Below are positions 60,479 to 64,000 of a stretch of 64,000 bases of DNA, in pieces. A model generated the notes under the pieces. The model saw nothing but the letters and a program-made list of their open reading frames with translations. It had not been told where the DNA came from and did not search any database. The position numbers were made by a program, and so were the translations under genes. This DNA comes from Candidatus Cybelea sp. (lineage in GTDB: Bacteria > Vulcanimicrobiota > Vulcanimicrobiia > Vulcanimicrobiales > Vulcanimicrobiaceae), in the NCBI GenBank assembly GCA_036489315.1, contig DASXFZ010000001.1, positions 36,598-100,597 of the forward strand, in the 5' to 3' direction. Position 1 is the stretch's first letter. The number at the start of each line of letters is the position of its first letter.

Positions 60479-60774
60479 TAGTCCCGCTTGCCGCCGCAGC
60501 CGCGCTCAGCGCGGGGCCGGGCGCCCGCGCGTACCGAATCACCATTCACTCGCAGCCCGGCGCGCAGGTCGTCGTACGCGTGCGGGTTCCGCCGGGGTGG
60601 GTGGGCGCGTTCTGCACCCCGCGCGTCTGCGCCGTCGGCCACGTCACGGTGGTCGTCTCGGCGTCGGGCGTTGCGGTTTCCGAACTACACCTCTACCGCG
60701 AGAGCGCTACCGCCGCACATCATTTTACAATCTTCCTTAGCGCGGGGAGTTCCGAGCTGGTCTTACAAGCCTGA
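60475..60774 (+). CDS. Small secreted protein of unknown function
   Basis: The 99-residue protein has a short signal peptide (MIVPLAAAAALSAGPGARA) and a small beta-sandwich with two cysteines, FCTPRVCAVGHV, which could form a disulphide made by the thioredoxin-like partner. The ATG overlaps the thioredoxin-like stop in ATGA, so the two are coupled. The longer frame from 60340 is shadow. I do not recognise the family. Confidence 0.68.
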   Translation: MIVPLAAAAALSAGPGARAYRITIHSQPGAQVVVRVRVPPGWVGAFCTPRVCAVGHVTVVVSASGVAVSELHLYRESATAAHHFTIFLSAGSSELVLQA

Positions 60775-61052
60775 TCGCTTTTATTGCGCGCTCTGTGCCG
60801 GCACGGCAAACACGCTCTGCCGACGCCGCGAGCCGAACGATTGCGGATCGTCCGAGTCGAGATGGTGACCCGCACTCAAGCTCGCTAGCGAACTGCTCGG
60901 GCAATCCGGGAACGTCACGGCGAAGGTCTCTCCTCATATCAGGACGAGCAACGACGGGCCGCAGCGAACCTGCTCGACGATGTGTCTCGTTCGCTGACCC
61001 AGGTCCTACGACCGTGTCGTTAGTCGGCGCGATCTTGGGCTCACGCAGTGGC

Positions 61053-62459
61053 CTACTTCAGTGGCAGTCGGTCAAGGACAAACGCTGCGACAGAATCTGC
61101 AGCTGGAGGGTCGACATTCGCTAGAACAGCAACTACGTATCCCGAGCTCGGACAGACGTTTAGACTACCGTTCATTCCAGGTGCTCCGCCGTTATGACCA
61201 AAGCACCTCTGGCCGTTTATCTGTTCATCCGCGAATCCATATGCGTACCGGCGAAGGTTATCAGGCAAGATTGAGATCGCGACGACGCCTTTGGTGAGCA
61301 TGCGTGTATATTTCTTGTTTAGCAGCAAATTCGACTGCAGGGCCTTCGTGAAGCTTAGCAAATCGGCCACGGTTGTGTAGCCGCCGCCCGCTGAGGTGCC
61401 GCGATAAGGGAGTGTGTCGGTGTTCAACTTCCAAAGATGACCGACTTTCGTATACCCTACGCTCCGATCGGGAACCACTACACTCTCTGGTTCCGATCCG
61501 GTCGAAATCATCCCCGCCGGTTCGAAGATACGTTGGCGGACGTAATCGTAGTAACTTTCCCCGCTTGCCTTTTCTATGATGTCCCCTAGTAATATGTAGC
61601 CGTAATTGCTGTAGTCGAAGTGGCTTCCAGGACGAAACTTCGGTCCGCGAGTTCCGTACAGACTCACGTAGTCGTCAATCGTTTTCAGGTCGAGCCGGCG
61701 TGCATCGAACTCCGGGCCAAAGATATCACCCGTGCCTCCGGTGTGAGTTAGCAGTTCCTGAACGGTGAGCAGGGAGATCTCTTTGTTTGGGTAATCGGTC
61801 AGGTATTTTCCGACCGGGTCGTTGAGCCGGATCTTGCCGCTTTGAATAAGTTGCAGGATTGCGACTGCGGTAAACATTTTATTAATCGACCCCATGCGGA
61901 AACGGGTCGCATTCAGTACCCCGCGTGCGCGATCTGCGAACCCGTAGGCACTCTCAAAAATAGTCTGTCCTTCCTTGGCGATGAGGACCGCCCCGCTGAA
62001 AAGCCCGCTCCTAGAATCGCGTTGTAACTCCGAAGCGAGTGCCGCGAGAAGCGCCTGTTCCTGCAGGTGCATCTTTTGCGCTAGCGGCGTAAAGAAGAAA
62101 CCATCGATTTTTCTGCGCCGGTCGACCTGAAGGACCCATATTAGCGACGTTTTTGGGAAGGTGGCGATAAACTCGTAGTTCGTATCCTGCCTCGACGAAC
62201 TGGATCCGACGTACGTCTGTGATTTTAAAGTACCGAGCCGCGTTAACGCGTTAGCGGTTCGGCTTTCGAGTTGTGGTGTAAGTTTTGCGCCGGCAAATCC
62301 TGATAATTGCGAGCGATCGATGCGACCACTTTGAAGGCGAACGAGCCACTCTCGCGCTAATGCATCAACCTTGGGATCAATCCGCGGAGGAGGAGGCGTT
62401 GGGGGCGGGGCGAGGTTCGGTCGGTCCGACCCGTAAGGCGGCCATACCCAGTCGGACAT
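61053..62459 (-). CDS. Serine hydrolase of the beta-lactamase/S12 family
   Basis: The protein (468 residues from the ATG at 62459) has a proline-rich N-terminus, a helical domain of about 100 residues, and a serine-hydrolase domain with the catalytic S-x-x-K in GSINKMF (Ser191, Lys194), YSNYG near 300 and HNGGAPG near 430. These fit class C beta-lactamase-like esterases or peptidases. No signal peptide is visible at this start; the longer frame from 62594 also lacks one, so the true N-terminus is uncertain. It overlaps the upstream lipoprotein stop by one base. Confidence 0.85.
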   Translation of the reverse strand: MSDWVWPPYGSDRPNLAPPPTPPPPRIDPKVDALAREWLVRLQSGRIDRSQLSGFAGAKLTPQLESRTANALTRLGTLKSQTYVGSSSSRQDTNYEFIATFPKTSLIWVLQVDRRRKIDGFFFTPLAQKMHLQEQALLAALASELQRDSRSGLFSGAVLIAKEGQTIFESAYGFADRARGVLNATRFRMGSINKMFTAVAILQLIQSGKIRLNDPVGKYLTDYPNKEISLLTVQELLTHTGGTGDIFGPEFDARRLDLKTIDDYVSLYGTRGPKFRPGSHFDYSNYGYILLGDIIEKASGESYYDYVRQRIFEPAGMISTGSEPESVVVPDRSVGYTKVGHLWKLNTDTLPYRGTSAGGGYTTVADLLSFTKALQSNLLLNKKYTRMLTKGVVAISILPDNLRRYAYGFADEQINGQRCFGHNGGAPGMNGSLNVCPSSGYVVAVLANVDPPAADSVAAFVLDRLPLK

Positions 62460-63139
62460 CAAAATATCGCTCGCTTTGTAGCGGCGGCGGTGACTTCCCA
62501 GGATTTTTGTACGTACGAGACGGTGACGGCGGCCGGACTCCGCGTGGGTGCCAGGATCACGCTGTGGGATTGAGTCAGGGGGTCGCTCGCCCACGTGGCT
62601 GCCGCGCTTTCATGCCAAGAGAAGGCCACACGCGTTCGCATATTAGCGCCTAAGTGACCGCGCACTGGCGCTGTCCAAATGATACGGTCTGGAATGATCT
62701 TTGAATAGCAAAGGTAAGACAAATGCAGCGGATTATTTCCGAAGTCGTTTCCTCCGAAATAATACGGAAACGCGCGTTCGGTGAGATAATACCGTGTCCC
62801 GTTTTGTGTGGACTCGCTTTTTGCCATTCCGGCCTGAACGAGCACGTTTAGCATTTGGTACGCCAACAAGGCTTGAGGACGCGTTCGTATCCTCGCTGGA
62901 ACTGAGCCAACCCACAGCGGCGCTAACCATACATCGCGCGGGGAGAACTCAACACTATAGTCCGGCACGAAGGAACCATCAATGGGAGACGCATTCCAAC
63001 CGAGAGGAATGCAGCGGTGAAACTGATCGGCGTAGTGATCCGTTATCGCGCGTTGAAAGGTATTATGAGAGCACGCGGTAAGGACTAGCGCGGTAAGGAT
63101 TAGCGCGGTCAAGATCCTATTGAGGCGGCTGAAATTCAC
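62459..63139 (-). CDS. Lipoprotein of unknown function
   Basis: The 226-residue protein has a lipobox (LTACSHN, Cys near 23) and a beta-rich mature part with WNASPIDGSFVPDYSVEF and YYFGGNDFGNNPLHLSYLC. I do not recognise the family. Its base composition is lower in GC than the surroundings, as is the serine hydrolase gene. It precedes and is coupled to that gene. Confidence 0.65.
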   Translation of the reverse strand: MNFSRLNRILTALILTALVLTACSHNTFQRAITDHYADQFHRCIPLGWNASPIDGSFVPDYSVEFSPRDVWLAPLWVGSVPARIRTRPQALLAYQMLNVLVQAGMAKSESTQNGTRYYLTERAFPYYFGGNDFGNNPLHLSYLCYSKIIPDRIIWTAPVRGHLGANMRTRVAFSWHESAAATWASDPLTQSHSVILAPTRSPAAVTVSYVQKSWEVTAAATKRAIF

Positions 63140-63365
63140 TAAAGAGTATCTTCGCCACTAAAGCGCTCTGAACCTAACTTATGATTCTCCGGCAAGATCC
63201 TGCTAAAATTGCCTTGCAATCGCAAATGGCTGGCGCGTGTCGGATACCGGCCGCGACGATATGCCGTGCCGGGGCGAGCAGTGGGAATGTCTTCAGCGCA
63301 GACTGGCGCGTGAGATAGGGCGGTCACGCAGTAGAAGCGCGCGCGCCGCCAGAAGTGCCAGCCGC

Positions 63366-63749
63366 ATGAGACGGCCCGTCCTACTCTTGGCACTGTGGAT
63401 CTTGCTAATCGCATTGACCCCCGCGCCGTCGACAAATTTGCGCGGCGCGCCGACTCCGGCGGAAGTCCAGCTGCTTGGCGCGATGAAACTGTGGGGAGAC
63501 GTGAAGTTCTTCGACCCGCAGATTGCTAGTGGCGCCGTCGACTGGGATGCGGCATTCATGAACGCCGAGCCGGCTATACTCGCGGCGACATCACGCGAGT
63601 CGTACAGCTCCGCGATCGCCGGACTTCTCGCGCCGCTTCACGACCCGGCGAGTCCGGGCGTGCTTTGGCGGACGCTAGCGGAAACGCCGCCAGGAGAAAC
63701 CCATATAGCAACGCCGTTTCTGCCTATTTTCGCTATGCTGCTAGTGTAG
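63366..63749 (+). pseudogene. S41-type peptidase N-terminal fragment, interrupted by an insertion sequence
   Basis: The 127-residue remnant has a signal peptide and the typical S41-family N-terminal cap: LGAMKLWGDVKFFDPQI, VDWDAAFMNAEPAILAATS and AGLLAPLHDPASPG. After about residue 115 the frame enters the IS element and ends LLV. The protease domain is missing, so the gene is broken. The ATG at 63366 begins the signal peptide; the open frame from 63237 adds shadow residues. Confidence 0.75.
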
Positions 63750-63998
63750 TGAGTTAGAAGTTCGTTCGCAAACCTTTACCACTTTATCCAGGATCATGTC
63801 GGCGGTAGCGGTCCACACGAACGGTTTGGGGTTCTTGTTACGTTGTCGGACGTAGGCGCGGATTTCCCGCTCGAGTTGCGCCACACCGGTGAAGCTGCCA
63901 TTGCGAATCCGACGCTGCGTGATCTCCGCAAAGAAGCGCTCGACGAGGTTGAGCCAGCTGGCGCTGGTGGGAGTGAAATGAAGATGAAACCGCGGATG
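63741..63998 (-). mobile_element. IS630-type transposase, C-terminal part, running off the window
   Basis: The frame reads HPRFHLHFTPTSASWLNLVERFFAEITQR, the C-terminal DDE-box region of IS630-family transposases with the final Glu in LVERFF, then NPKPFVWTATADMILDKV and a stop at 63741-63743. The gene is cut by the window edge. The element ends near 63720-63740, inside the S41-type gene; I cannot see the other end or both inverted repeats. IS630 elements duplicate a TA target. Confidence 0.85.
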
Positions 63999-64000
63999 CT

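Noticed and set aside
1..64000. tRNA, rRNA or CRISPR array
   Set aside because: No cloverleaf-like stretch, rRNA core or regularly spaced direct repeats were seen by eye; a tRNA scan was not possible here.

Overview
This is a GC-rich, densely coded bacterial chromosome segment of about 68 genes on both strands, with no rRNA, tRNA or CRISPR array that I can see. Two TonB-dependent receptors indicate an outer membrane, many secreted proteins and lipoproteins carry Sec signals, and a full haem-copper oxidase set indicates aerobic respiration. Co-directional genes are often coupled by 4-base NTGA or 1-base TGATG overlaps. The gene mix would fit Candidatus Eremiobacterota (WPS-2) or a similar soil lineage, but that placement is an inference from style, not from a marker gene.

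Layout. 1-5966: a ROK sugar kinase followed by a secreted phosphoesterase (cut by the window edge), then a divergent YkgJ cysteine-cluster protein, a BNR-repeat secreted protein and a CHRD-like secreted protein. 5947-10942 (minus): a coupled run of a PrcB-like lipoprotein, a GH130-type protein, a small anchored protein, release factor 3, a lipoprotein and threonine dehydratase. 11015-16388 (plus): haem A synthase, haem O synthase, an MFS pump, an AidB-like flavoprotein and a membrane protein. 16407-20220 (minus): an A2-type caa3 oxidase (ctaC-ctaD-ctaE) plus two tiny membrane proteins; the haem A/O genes next door supply its cofactor.

20286-32379 is mostly amino-sugar or carbon catabolism. 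One minus-strand run holds an FAD oxidoreductase, an HExxH mini-protein, a GlcNAc-kinase-like ATPase and NanE. A second holds a GH20 hexosaminidase, a transporter fused to a soluble domain, a methyltransferase and a hydantoinase A-like protein. A DUF4870 protein and an APC permease lie between them. 32442-35094 has an RskA-like domain protein, a GNAT enzyme, a 56-aa membrane protein, a second CHRD-like protein and YceI.

35147-41863 is the most distinctive block: two tandem copies of a four-helix membrane protein plus TonB-receptor module. 41955-50382 is accessory: a second phosphoesterase, a 9-cysteine small protein, TMEM175, GNAT, DoxX, several lipoproteins and two beta-propeller-like lipoproteins. 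50467-57413 has a TPR-like regulator, a coupled MFS-PstS pair, a CPBP protease, and a divergent SDR/TetR pair with a visible operator. 57384-58997 is an ECF sigma/anti-sigma pair divergent from a 56-aa anchor and a DM13 protein. 59074-60774 has a second GH130-like protein, a thioredoxin-like protein and a small secreted protein. 61053-64000 has a serine hydrolase, a lipoprotein and an S41-peptidase fragment cut by an IS630-type transposase that runs off the window.
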